Positions 17,575-23,935 of a stretch of DNA of 25,334 nt are shown here, piece after piece. Origin of the DNA: an uncultured Bacteroidales bacterium (GTDB lineage Bacteria > Bacteroidota > Bacteroidia > Bacteroidales > Paludibacteraceae). The DNA lies in assembly GCA_937916355.1 (NCBI GenBank), contig CALFTM010000074.1:1-25334 (forward strand). Reading direction: 5' to 3'. Below the pieces are notes generated by a model. The model did not search any database. It was not told the DNA's origin and was given only the letters and a program-made list of their open reading frames with translations. A program made the position numbers and the translations under genes. Each line of letters opens with the position of its first letter. Positions within the stretch are counted from its first letter, which is position 1.

Positions 17575-18042
17575 CTAAAACGCCAATCCACCCATCTTCT
17601 CCTCCAGAGCAGCTGCAAAATCCTCATCAGGCAGACAAGTCTCTTCATGCACCTCTTTCTTCCATATCTCAAAACAACTTCCCACCCCGACAAAAAGTGC
17701 TTCAGCCTCAATCCCCACTATATCCAAATATTTCTTTTGTATCAACACTCGGCCGTTTGAATCCAACTCCAATTGCTCCACACTCGACATAAACTGCCGG
17801 TACAACCGCTGGTCATCCTTATTCCACATGTTCAGCTTTGAAACCAACTCCGCATCGATCTTCTCCCACTCCGAAGCCGGATAGAGCTTCACATACTTAC
17901 ATTTGTACTTATTATCAGTGTCTATGCGCAGATACATGGAGGTCTCCCCCGCCGAATCTAACATCCGACGGTATGCCGCAGGAACGAAAATTCGTCCCTT
18001 CACATCGACCTTGGCTTCATATCTACCTGAAAATCTGTACAT
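17575..18042 (-). CDS. mraZ: Transcriptional regulator MraZ
   Basis: A protein of 155 residues with two AbrB-like SpoVT/MraZ half-domains, each bearing the DxxxR motif: DVKGRIFVPAAYR near residue 14 and DSNGRVLIQKKYLD near 95. MraZ forms ring oligomers that bind tandem 10-bp repeats in its own promoter; in E. coli and Mycoplasma these repeats lie just upstream of mraZ or the ftsZ operon. A matching repeat array is present here at 18128-18153. A TTG at 18048 is in frame, but the ATG at 18042 gives the family start MYRFSGRYEAKVD. It is the first gene of the minus-strand dcw operon, with a leader of about 60 nt. Confidence 0.96.
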   Translation of the reverse strand: MYRFSGRYEAKVDVKGRIFVPAAYRRMLDSAGETSMYLRIDTDNKYKCKYVKLYPASEWEKIDAELVSKLNMWNKDDQRLYRQFMSSVEQLELDSNGRVLIQKKYLDIVGIEAEALFVGVGSCFEIWKKEVHEETCLPDEDFAAALEEKMGGLAF

Positions 18043-18110
18043 AAACAACTCTATTCGTTATTTTCTCTAATCAACCACTCCGTTCTTCCAAACGGCACTT
18101 ATCACTTTTG

Positions 18111-18143
18111 CAAATATAAACATAATTCACTTTACCCCACAAT
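18111..18143 (-). promoter_or_regulatory. Promoter of the dcw operon (PmraZ)
   Basis: The minus strand has TATATTTG at 18111-18118, an exact TAnnTTTG -7 box, with ATTG at 18140-18143 (21-base spacing) as the best -33 candidate. Transcription would start near 18104, about 60 nt before the mraZ ATG. The -33 region overlaps the MraZ-type repeats. Confidence 0.6.
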
Positions 18144-18153
18144 CCCCCACTTT
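18128..18153 (-). promoter_or_regulatory. Probable MraZ operator: three 10-bp-spaced repeats
   Basis: Read on the minus strand from 18153: AAAGTGGGGG, ATTGTGGGGT, AAAGTGAATT. The core hexamers lie at 18148-18153, 18138-18143 and 18128-18133, exactly 10 bases apart. They fit both published MraZ site descriptions: TGGG repeated with a 10-bp period (E. coli) and AAAGTG(T/G) with 3-base spacers (Mycoplasma). A further unphased AAAAGTG lies at 18103-18109. Overlap with the -33 region suggests autorepression. Confidence 0.65.
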
Positions 18154-18275
18154 ACTTTTTTTCAACTATTATTACGATATTACCAACTAACACCTAAATA
18201 GTTTTCAACAAGTTATTAACAATTTACCCTATAAAACACTATTTACGACATACCGAACGAGATTTTTTAATTTTT

Positions 18276-18307
18276 TTTCACATACTCCCATTTTTTATTT
18301 ACTTTTG
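18276..18307 (+). promoter_or_regulatory. Promoter of the glsA-glsB operon
   Basis: TACTTTTG at 18300-18307 is an exact TAnnTTTG box, with TTTC at 18276-18279 (20-base spacing) in the -33 position. It lies only 13 bases before the ATG at 18321, so the transcript would have a leader of a few bases at most. Confidence 0.5.
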
Positions 18308-18320
18308 CGCAAAATATTTG

Positions 18321-19235
18321 ATGATGCAGTGTTCTGACCAAACCGAACTAATTTCAGAGGACATTCAAAAGAGGTGCCCTGCCACTGAAGAGGCTATCCC
18401 ACAATTGGATGTTAAGAAAATATTGAAAGACAAACTCCCCTCCTTGAACGACACGGCGGCGGGAGTGATTGCTTGGTTCCTTCGTCGTATTGTCCACGAG
18501 GAGGAAGCCAATAGCGTCTATCGTAAATTCGGCAAATTACACGGTCTGGATTTTGCCAACGCGCTGATTTACGACTATTTCAACATATCGGTGGATGTGA
18601 TCGGAGCGGAAAACCTGCCAACAAACAGCGACCTGATATTTGCCTCCAACCATCCAATCGGTAGCATAGACGGAATCGCACTCATCACGGTATTGGCAAA
18701 ACATTACAAAAGCCTAAAAATCCCGGTGAACGATATGCTTCTTAACATCAAGAACTTAAGCGAGTTCTTCATCCCCGTAAACAAAGTGAAGGGAGCAGGA
18801 AGCGACCAACGCAACATGTCCTCGCTACTCAACGAGGCTCTGGGAAGTGATGCTCCCGTACTCTTCTTCCCTGCCGGACAATGTTCGAGGAAACAACCGG
18901 ACGGAACTGTCAGAGACAACGAATGGAAAAAAACATTCATCTCAAAGGCAAAAGAATATAAACGGAATGTGGTGCCAATCTATTTTCACGGAAAAAACTC
19001 AAACCTTTTCCTCAACTTGGCGTACTTTCGAAATAAATTGGGCATAAAGGCCAATATCGAAATGATACTTTTAGCTCATGAAATGTTCAATAAAAAGGAT
19101 GAGAAGTTTACGGTCGTCATCGGCGAACCTATCGCTTATTCATCTTTCGACAACAGCAAATCTGACCGTGAATGGGCTGATGCAGTAAAAAAACACTCTT
19201 ACGAACTCAGTGAAAAACTGGGTGATGGGATTTAA
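18321..19235 (+). CDS. glsA: Glycine-lipid O-acyltransferase (GlsA-like, PlsC/LPLAT superfamily)
   Basis: About 304 residues with a lysophospholipid-acyltransferase core. The catalytic motif reads ASNHPIGSIDGIAL: H111 and D117, so HX5D instead of the classical HX4D; the NHP(L/I)GxxDG form is, as I recall, usual for this COG3176-associated subfamily. A second motif is FFPAGQCSRK. Bacteroides GlsA O-acylates the N-acyl-glycine made by GlsB, yielding glycine lipids of the membrane; some relatives make other amino-acid lipids. There is no membrane-spanning segment; it is probably membrane-associated. The start is the ATG pair at 18321/18324; a TTG at 18318 is also in frame but less likely. It is divergent from mraZ and 19 bases upstream of glsB. 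Confidence 0.82.
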   Translation: MMQCSDQTELISEDIQKRCPATEEAIPQLDVKKILKDKLPSLNDTAAGVIAWFLRRIVHEEEANSVYRKFGKLHGLDFANALIYDYFNISVDVIGAENLPTNSDLIFASNHPIGSIDGIALITVLAKHYKSLKIPVNDMLLNIKNLSEFFIPVNKVKGAGSDQRNMSSLLNEALGSDAPVLFFPAGQCSRKQPDGTVRDNEWKKTFISKAKEYKRNVVPIYFHGKNSNLFLNLAYFRNKLGIKANIEMILLAHEMFNKKDEKFTVVIGEPIAYSSFDNSKSDREWADAVKKHSYELSEKLGDGI

Positions 19236-19254
19236 TTCATGTAAATTTTAATCT

Positions 19255-20232
19255 ATGGAGCCGATCATTGATCCTATACCAACAGAACTCATAGAGGCGG
19301 AACTTACACGCAACGTGTTCCTCCGAACTACCAACAAGGCAAATAACGAAATATATATCGTTAATCATAAAAACGCCCCCAACACGCTGCGTGAAATCGG
19401 ACGATTGCGAGAGATCTCTTTTCGAGCATCTGGTGGTGGTGCGGGCGTGGCTTGCGACATCGACTTCTACGATACGATGGAGAAACCCTACCATCAACTA
19501 ATCGTATGGAATCCGGACGACAAAGAAATCATCGGAGGTTACCGGTATCTTCATGGGTGTGAGGCAACTTTCTCGGAGGACGGGCAACCCAACCTCACCT
19601 CCTCTCACCTCTTCCGCTACTCGGAACAATTCATCAAAGAGTACCTGCCCTACACCATCGAGCTGGGACGCTCATTCGTCCGCCCGGAATACCAATCTTC
19701 AAAAATGGGGGCGAAGAGTTTGTTCGCATTGGACAATCTATGGGACGGACTGGGGGCATTGACGCTAACAATCCCTAACACGAAATACTTCTTCGGGAAA
19801 GCGACCATCTACCCCTCATTCAATGTAAATTCAAGAAATTGCATACTCTCGTTCCTCAACAAATATTTTGAGGACAAAGACCAATTGGCTCTTCCCCGTC
19901 ACCTGTTAGACATCAAGTCTGAAAAGGAAAAATGGGATTCCGTCTTGGTCGGTGAAAACTACAAAGAGGACTACACAATATTGAAAAGTTACGTGAAGGA
20001 GACCGGCAACAACATACCTCCTCTCATCAACGCCTACATGACCCTCTCCCCGACAATGCGAGTTTTTGGTTCTTGCATCAACGATGAGTTTGGCGACGTA
20101 ATCGAGACAGGACTAATGATCACCATTGAGGATATTTTTGAACAGAAGAGGGCGCGCCACGTGGAGACATTCCTCGAAGAGAACATCCAACGCATCAAAG
20201 AGAGCGGAAAATCGGAATTTGTGTTCCTATAA
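19255..20232 (+). CDS. glsB: Glycine N-acyltransferase (GlsB-like, OlsB/GNAT family)
   Basis: A protein of 325 residues with a GNAT-type acyltransferase domain (Acetyltransf_5, hemolysin-like annotation in databases). Characteristic stretches: REIGRLREISFRASGGGAG, DKEIIGGYRYL and TIELGRSFVRPEYQSSKMGAKSLFALDNLWDGLG. The OlsB branch N-acylates an amino acid from acyl-ACP; in Bacteroides thetaiotaomicron the homologous GlsB makes N-acyl-glycine and is required for glycine-lipid production and stress tolerance. Pairing with the O-acyltransferase just upstream is the main reason for this specific call; substrate (glycine versus ornithine or serine) is inferred. A strong hairpin at 20280 ends the operon. 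Confidence 0.82.
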   Translation: MEPIIDPIPTELIEAELTRNVFLRTTNKANNEIYIVNHKNAPNTLREIGRLREISFRASGGGAGVACDIDFYDTMEKPYHQLIVWNPDDKEIIGGYRYLHGCEATFSEDGQPNLTSSHLFRYSEQFIKEYLPYTIELGRSFVRPEYQSSKMGAKSLFALDNLWDGLGALTLTIPNTKYFFGKATIYPSFNVNSRNCILSFLNKYFEDKDQLALPRHLLDIKSEKEKWDSVLVGENYKEDYTILKSYVKETGNNIPPLINAYMTLSPTMRVFGSCINDEFGDVIETGLMITIEDIFEQKRARHVETFLEENIQRIKESGKSEFVFL

Positions 20233-20279
20233 TCGAAAAGTAGATTTAGCAAACCTTTTGTTTGAGTGCGATAAAATCA

Positions 20280-20309
20280 AAATAAGCAGGCTGAAATGCC
20301 TGCTTATTT
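20280..20309. terminator. Bidirectional hairpin terminator
   Basis: A perfect 12-bp stem, AAATAAGCAGGC / GCCTGCTTATTT, with a 6-nt loop (TGAAAT). T-rich sequence flanks both outer sides. It sits between the ends of the convergent genes glsB (plus) and the lipoprotein at 20330-20782 (minus), so it can serve both. Confidence 0.85.
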
Positions 20310-20329
20310 CATATATACATGCCCATATC

Positions 20330-20782
20330 TTACATCCTCACCCAAGTCTGTTCCTCAAACTCGTCCGTCAAAACAAGCTTCCCATTCTGTAAGGCAACCG
20401 TAAAGCGCAGCGATTTTGCAGACTCTTCATTTACATCTCCCAACTCAAAATACTCCGTCCAAATATTTCCATTCACAACTACATAGGTAATATCATACCC
20501 ATACTGCCAACTCCCATCTTCATATTTGGCATATTTAAGTATATAAACATCGCTATCATACGGCAAAATCTCGATCTGGACACAATCATCGTCCAACTTG
20601 TCAAGACGATGCGTCTCACTCCTCAAATCTTCAAAATCATACTCCTGCTCTAAAAACCACTTGCCCACCAGATCTTCAGATGTAATCTCTTGGGGGTTCA
20701 TGCTTTCATCACAAGACGAAAAACCGATCAACGCCCAAACACCAAATAGTAAACAGATGTGAAATAAAAATTTTCCTTTCAT
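20330..20782 (-). CDS. Small lipoprotein, possible lipocalin-like fold
   Basis: A protein of 150 residues with a lipoprotein signal: basic MKGKF, hydrophobic core HICLLFGVWALIGF and lipobox FSSC (Cys24), followed by DESMN. The mature part begins EEITSEDLVGKWFLEQEY-like, the 'LVGKW' start common in lipocalin-like Bacteroidetes lipoproteins, and continues with alternating strands. No enzyme motif is visible. The upstream TTG at 20788 is in frame, but the ATG at 20782 gives a proper signal peptide. A TACATTTG -7 box lies at 20811-20818. The product is probably outer-membrane anchored; function unknown. Confidence 0.75.
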   Translation of the reverse strand: MKGKFLFHICLLFGVWALIGFSSCDESMNPQEITSEDLVGKWFLEQEYDFEDLRSETHRLDKLDDDCVQIEILPYDSDVYILKYAKYEDGSWQYGYDITYVVVNGNIWTEYFELGDVNEESAKSLRFTVALQNGKLVLTDEFEEQTWVRM

Positions 20783-20810
20783 ATCCAATTATTTTAAAAT
20801 TTACCTCACA

Positions 20811-20818
20811 CAAATGTA
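20811..20818 (-). promoter_or_regulatory. -7 box for the lipoprotein at 20330-20782
   Basis: TACATTTG on the minus strand matches TAnnTTTG, 28 bases before the ATG. No good TTTG is found 19-21 bases upstream, so the promoter call is weak. Confidence 0.35.
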
Positions 20819-20980
20819 CAAAAAGTTAATAAAGATGGTTCTATAAATCCACCGTTTTAATTTAGGCATCTTCACAAATTCCCCATAAATTTCTCATATC
20901 AGAAATACAGAAAATTCGGCAAAATGAATTTACAGAACCCACCTAAAAAAGATTTCGCAATTTAAAGAAGGCTACAAGAC

Positions 20981-22402
20981 CTACCGGTTCATGATTTTTC
21001 TAACGATTCGGCCGTTTTGGGTATCCACACAAATCACATAAACGCCCTTGTTCAAATATCCTAAATTGTAAGAACCGCTCTTATTCGTTTCAAAAACGAC
21101 ACTACCCCCAAGACCGTATAATGTAACTTTCACAATTTGATCATCATTATTCACATACATGTTGTCATCTGCAAATGTCACATACACATCCAAATCGGCT
21201 TCAACATCACCCACGCCCATCGTGTCTCGGATACCAAGCACATTCATGATACGATCGACAACTGCTTTACCATCTTCATACCATGTCAGCCCTTTGCGGT
21301 TCAAATAGCCGTGGGCTTCACCTGCATTGCTTGAATTAACATAAGCGTTATTATCCCAAAGCACACAAGGGATTCCAAAACTCTTTGAATATCCGTAGAA
21401 TGCATCAACCCACTTCAGACGGTCTGAAAGATTGTTCTTATTGGAAACTGAAGTCTCACCCATCACAACGGCAATGTCATTGCTTTTATACAACTCATTC
21501 AACGTTCTGAAGTGCCACTCGATATCCCACTTCATGTTCGAAGTGAACTTTGTGGTGGACATATCACCAAGACACAAAGCGGAAGGAGCATAGGCATGCA
21601 CTGAAACGGCGATGCGGTTAAGCGCATCACCCTTGTCCAACGGTAATTGGAAGTATTTGTTCTGACAGCCATCTACAGACGCACCATAACCCGGACAAAT
21701 GATCACACGCTCCTTATTGAAATCACTCCCATTGTCACGGATCGCATCCACTGCAATTTGGTTAAGATCGTTGATAATCTCGATCGCCTCCTTCACAGAC
21801 GCAGGAATATTGTTCACATCAAACCACCACTCATAGTCCGTACCGACAAGGCGTGGCTCGTTCAACGTTTCGAAAATCAGATGTTGGTCATAATCAGCGA
21901 AAGCAGCTGCCACCTGTGTCCATATCTCCCTTACAAACGTTTCAGATTGTTCCTTGTAGGAAGAAGTAGGATAATAGTAAGATTTATTTGTATCATGATG
22001 GATATTCAAAATCACAAACATTTTGTTATTGTAGCAATAGTCTACCACCTCTTTCACACGGGCGATCCACTGCTCGTCGATTTTAAATCTCACATCACCA
22101 GACTGAAATGTATGGTCACCCCAAGAAACCGGAATCCTGACCGTATTGAAACCTGCCTTCTTTACCTCGGTTATCATCTCTTGAGTAGTTTTCGGATTAC
22201 CCCAACAAGTCTCCGAACTCACATCCTTTTTACCGGTAGCATCAAGCGTATTCCCTAAATTCCATCCTGTTCCCATTAGCTTCACGACCTCAGGTGCGGT
22301 CTGTCCTGTCACAACCGTCTGTGCAGACAAACTCATCACCGCAAAAAAAGGCAATATCATCGCCAAAAATTTTCTCAAGAAATTACTCATGGTATAAAAC
22401 AT
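20981..22402 (-). CDS. Secreted GH5 endoglucanase with T9SS-type C-terminal tail
   Basis: A protein of 473 residues with a signal peptide (NFLRKFLAMILPFFAVMSLSAQ, about 7-28). The GH5 TIM barrel spans about 40-390: GWNLGNTLD (46-54), TVRIPVSW (87-94), NIHHD (133-137), acid/base E182 in FETLNEP, HAYAP (269-273), nucleophile E316 in VVMGETSVS and LWDNN (348-352). The layout resembles subfamily 4/2 beta-1,4-glucanases (cellulase, xyloglucanase or mannanase; not separable by eye). Residues about 403-473 (VTLYGLGGSVVFETN, LNKGVYVICV, GRIVRKIMNR) look like a type A Por secretion sorting domain, implying export by the type IX system. ATGs at 22402 and 22390 are both possible; the second starts directly at the signal peptide. 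It stands alone, with no susCD pair nearby. Confidence 0.9.
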   Translation of the reverse strand: MFYTMSNFLRKFLAMILPFFAVMSLSAQTVVTGQTAPEVVKLMGTGWNLGNTLDATGKKDVSSETCWGNPKTTQEMITEVKKAGFNTVRIPVSWGDHTFQSGDVRFKIDEQWIARVKEVVDYCYNNKMFVILNIHHDTNKSYYYPTSSYKEQSETFVREIWTQVAAAFADYDQHLIFETLNEPRLVGTDYEWWFDVNNIPASVKEAIEIINDLNQIAVDAIRDNGSDFNKERVIICPGYGASVDGCQNKYFQLPLDKGDALNRIAVSVHAYAPSALCLGDMSTTKFTSNMKWDIEWHFRTLNELYKSNDIAVVMGETSVSNKNNLSDRLKWVDAFYGYSKSFGIPCVLWDNNAYVNSSNAGEAHGYLNRKGLTWYEDGKAVVDRIMNVLGIRDTMGVGDVEADLDVYVTFADDNMYVNNDDQIVKVTLYGLGGSVVFETNKSGSYNLGYLNKGVYVICVDTQNGRIVRKIMNR

Positions 22403-22422
22403 TTAACATTAATAAACTTTCG

Positions 22423-22430
22423 CAAAAATA
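22423..22430 (-). promoter_or_regulatory. -7 box for the GH5 gene
   Basis: TATTTTTG on the minus strand fits TAnnTTTG and lies 20 bases before the ATG at 22402. A matching -33 box is not obvious. Confidence 0.35.
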
Positions 22431-22481
22431 GATTTTTTTTCTTAGTTTTCCTTCTTTTACAAAAATCTTTATTAAGGGAAA

Positions 22482-22519
22482 AATTTAAGTGCGACACAAC
22501 ATAGTATCGCACTTAAATT
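22482..22519 (-). terminator. Rho-independent terminator after the 22534 fragment
   Basis: A perfect 13-bp stem, AATTTAAGTGCGA (22482-22494) with TCGCACTTAAATT (22507-22519), and a 12-nt loop. On the minus strand the stem is followed by a run of T (AAATTTTTCCC). It is placed 14 bases after the stop of the minus-strand coding fragment ending at 22534, which indicates that this fragment is or was an expressed gene. Confidence 0.75.
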
Positions 22520-22533
22520 CATATTTCCTCTTT

Positions 22534-22671
22534 TTACAAAAACCTATTAACAACCGCAATCAACTCATCAGACAGATTATAAATTTCATTCAAATCTCCA
22601 ATCGTGTACTCTATTTTGTTCTTGTTCTCATCAAACAATCGTAATTTCTTATTTGCTATTATCCATTTTTT
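22534..22671 (-). pseudogene. Orphan 3' coding fragment (about 45 codons, no start)
   Basis: An open minus-strand frame reads WIIANKKLRLFDENKNKI followed by EYTIGDLNEIYNLSDELI and AVVNRFL, then stop. The composition is protein-like, and a strong terminator follows. No ATG or GTG start exists in this frame, and an in-frame stop (TAA, 22672-22674) lies upstream of a run of eight A. A short ATG frame at 22664 (MDNSK, then TAA) runs into it in the other frame: skipping one base at that TAA would give MDNSKKKLRLFDEN and a 43-residue protein. It is therefore a decayed gene, a gene with a frameshift, or a 3' end left by rearrangement. I recognise no family. Confidence 0.5.
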
Positions 22672-22681
22672 TTACATCTCC

Positions 22682-22700
22682 ACCGAAAATTTACGGTGAT
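22682..22700. repeat. 19-bp palindromic element, copy 1
   Basis: Reads ATCACCGTAAATTTTCGGT on the minus strand; an identical copy lies at 23287-23305 in the opposite orientation. It is itself nearly palindromic (ACCG-T-AAATTT-T-CGGT). It is located just upstream of the coding fragment at 22534. Confidence 0.7.
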
Positions 22701-22715
22701 CCGAATTTTGTATAG

Positions 22716-22774
22716 AAAAAACTACCCAAGGAGGATTCTTCCTAAGGAAGGCTCCTAACCATAGATAGTTTTTT
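22716..22774 (-). terminator. Long nested hairpin, probable terminator of the 22807 lipoprotein
   Basis: Three nested stems share one axis: outer AAAAAACTA (22716-22724) with TAGTTTTTT (22766-22774), middle AGGAG (22729-22733) with CTCCT (22752-22756), and inner CTTCC-TAA-GGAAG (22738-22750). The outer arm ends in six T on either strand. It lies 33 bases past the stop of the minus-strand lipoprotein gene. It is longer and more complex than an ordinary terminator. Confidence 0.6.
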
Positions 22775-22806
22775 GGTTGCAGGATTGTGAAAATGCCTTG
22801 GGAACG

Positions 22807-23226
22807 TTATTCCGGTTCCCACTCTGATTTGAGGATATTTTCATCAATTGAGATTGTGTTGGCTTTGTTCGGGATGAGGTAAGTTATGTAGTCAACCCAA
22901 AATTTCTCTGTCCAATCATCGTCGTGATTCGATATGTTCACTCCTAGGTGTCTTATCACGCAATATACTTTTACTTTTTTTACATCAGTAGGAGCCGGGA
23001 TTGAATAAACATGATTGCAGAAGCTGTTCTTTAAAGGATGTTCAAAAATCTTTTCGTCGTTGGCGTTGTATCCGTAAAGGTAGGCATCAACTCTGACATA
23101 ATCCCTGGAGGTGTCTTCAAAGTCATGGCTAAATTCGATAGTGGTCTCTTTTTCTGCTTCTGGTTCCTCTTTTTCACAAGATAAAATAAAAAATAGGACC
23201 GGCAATAAATAAAATAATTTCTTCAT
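22807..23226 (-). CDS. Small acidic lipoprotein, function unknown
   Basis: A protein of 139 residues starting MKKLFYLLPVLFFILSC: a lipoprotein signal with Cys17. The mature N-terminus (EKEEPEAEKET) is strongly acidic, as in Bacteroidetes lipoproteins exported to the cell surface. The rest is beta-rich (TTIEFSHDFEDTSRDYVRVDAY, KKVKVYCVIRHLGVNIS) and has no catalytic motif I recognise. It has its own -7 box (23255-23262) and a long hairpin downstream. It is bracketed by two copies of a 19-bp palindrome, so gene and flanks may be one unit. Confidence 0.72.
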   Translation of the reverse strand: MKKLFYLLPVLFFILSCEKEEPEAEKETTIEFSHDFEDTSRDYVRVDAYLYGYNANDEKIFEHPLKNSFCNHVYSIPAPTDVKKVKVYCVIRHLGVNISNHDDDWTEKFWVDYITYLIPNKANTISIDENILKSEWEPE

Positions 23227-23254
23227 AACTCAATATATAATTTAAATTAGGCCA

Positions 23255-23262
23255 CAAAGGTA
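23255..23262 (-). promoter_or_regulatory. -7 box for the 22807 lipoprotein
   Basis: TACCTTTG on the minus strand matches TAnnTTTG, 28 bases before the ATG. The expected -33 position carries only a T-run (CCTTTT). The 19-bp palindrome sits directly upstream, at the place where an activator could bind. Confidence 0.4.
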
Positions 23263-23286
23263 ATCATTTTATTTTAAAAAAAAGGA

Positions 23287-23305
23287 ATCACCGTAAATTT
23301 TCGGT
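23287..23305. repeat. 19-bp palindromic element, copy 2
   Basis: ATCACCGTAAATTTTCGGT on the plus strand, identical to copy 1 at 22682-22700 but inverted. It is located upstream of the promoter of the 22807 lipoprotein. Confidence 0.7.
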
Positions 23306-23356
23306 AGAAAGATTTGAAAATATACTACCCACCATTATTTACGAAAACACACATAC

Positions 23357-23391
23357 AAAAAAAAGACTGAAAGCTAAATTCTTTCAGTCTT
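23357..23391 (-). terminator. Terminator of tRNA-Pro
   Basis: A perfect 11-bp stem, AAGACTGAAAG (23363-23373) with CTTTCAGTCTT (23381-23391), and a 7-nt loop, followed on the minus strand by a run of T. It starts 3 bases after the tRNA 3' end. Confidence 0.9.
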
Positions 23392-23394
23392 CTG

Positions 23395-23469
23395 TCGAGG
23401 TGAAGGGATTCGAACCCCCGACCCTCTGGTCCCAAACCAGATGCGCTAACCGGACTGCGCTACACCTCG
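23395..23469 (-). tRNA. tRNA-Pro(TGG)
   Basis: A 75-nt cloverleaf: acceptor CGAGGTG/CACCTCG with discriminator A, U8-A9, D-arm GCGC/GCGC, anticodon stem TCTGG/CCAGA with loop TTTGGGA (anticodon TGG), and T-arm GGGGG-TTCGAAT-CCCTT. CCA is not encoded. It has its own promoter and terminator, so it is a single-gene transcript. Confidence 0.97.
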
Positions 23470-23505
23470 ATTACATCAGAGCATCATTGTTTCCCAAATG
23501 CGATG

Positions 23506-23536
23506 CAAAGATAGAAGAGTTTTCGCACATAACAAA
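23506..23536 (-). promoter_or_regulatory. Promoter of tRNA-Pro
   Basis: TTTG (23533-23536), 19 bases, TATCTTTG (23506-23513) on the minus strand: a full match to the Bacteroides -33/-7 consensus, about 37 bases upstream of the mature tRNA 5' end. Confidence 0.75.
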
Positions 23537-23675
23537 GTTTTTTTACAAGAAATTACATACGTTTCTTCATTTTTTTTACAACTCACTGATTAACAAATAA
23601 AAAAAATTATATCTCACAAAAAAACCACCCATAATATAAAATCCTAACTCCTCAAAAAAATACCATACAAAATAA

Positions 23676-23710
23676 AAAAGAAGCCCATTCTAATCGAACA
23701 AACTTCTTTT
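23676..23710 (-). terminator. Possible terminator of tRNA-Arg
   Basis: An 8-bp stem, AAAAGAAG (23676-23683) with CTTCTTTT (23703-23710), with a 19-nt loop and T-rich sequence after it on the minus strand. It starts 3 bases past the tRNA-Arg 3' end. It is weaker than the tRNA-Pro hairpin. Confidence 0.5.
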
Positions 23711-23713
23711 CTG

Positions 23714-23785
23714 TAGTCGCGCCGGGAATCGAACCCGGATCTAAGGTTTAGGAAACCCGTATTCTATCCATTGAACTACGCAACC
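23714..23785 (-). tRNA. tRNA-Arg(CCT)
   Basis: A 72-nt cloverleaf: acceptor GGTTGCG/CGCGACT (with G-U wobbles) and discriminator A, U8-A9, D-arm GTTC/GAAT, anticodon loop TTCCTAA with anticodon CCT, and T-arm CCGGG-TTCGATT-CCCGG. The anticodon stem CGGGT/ACCTT is imperfect (one C-T mismatch and one wobble). CCA is not encoded. Confidence 0.93.
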
Positions 23786-23830
23786 AACCTTAATAATCTC
23801 AATTGGAGGACACATCCTCCCAAAGGCGTG

Positions 23831-23861
23831 CAAATTTACGTATTTTTTTTTATATCCTAAA
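23831..23861 (-). promoter_or_regulatory. Promoter of tRNA-Arg
   Basis: TAAATTTG (23831-23838) on the minus strand fits TAnnTTTG; TTTA (23858-23861) lies 19 bases upstream as a near-consensus -33 box. Confidence 0.6.
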
Positions 23862-23935
23862 ATCATCAGAAAAAAAACAACAGCGGAATTTCTTATGAGA
23901 GATTGCGTTGTCGCAAATTCTTCCAAAGCCCTGTC

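Noticed and set aside
23400..23600. Plus-strand frame MKGFEPPTLWSQTRCANRTALH
   Set aside because: It is the well-known spurious translation across a tRNA gene (antisense tRNA-Pro), a frequent false annotation.
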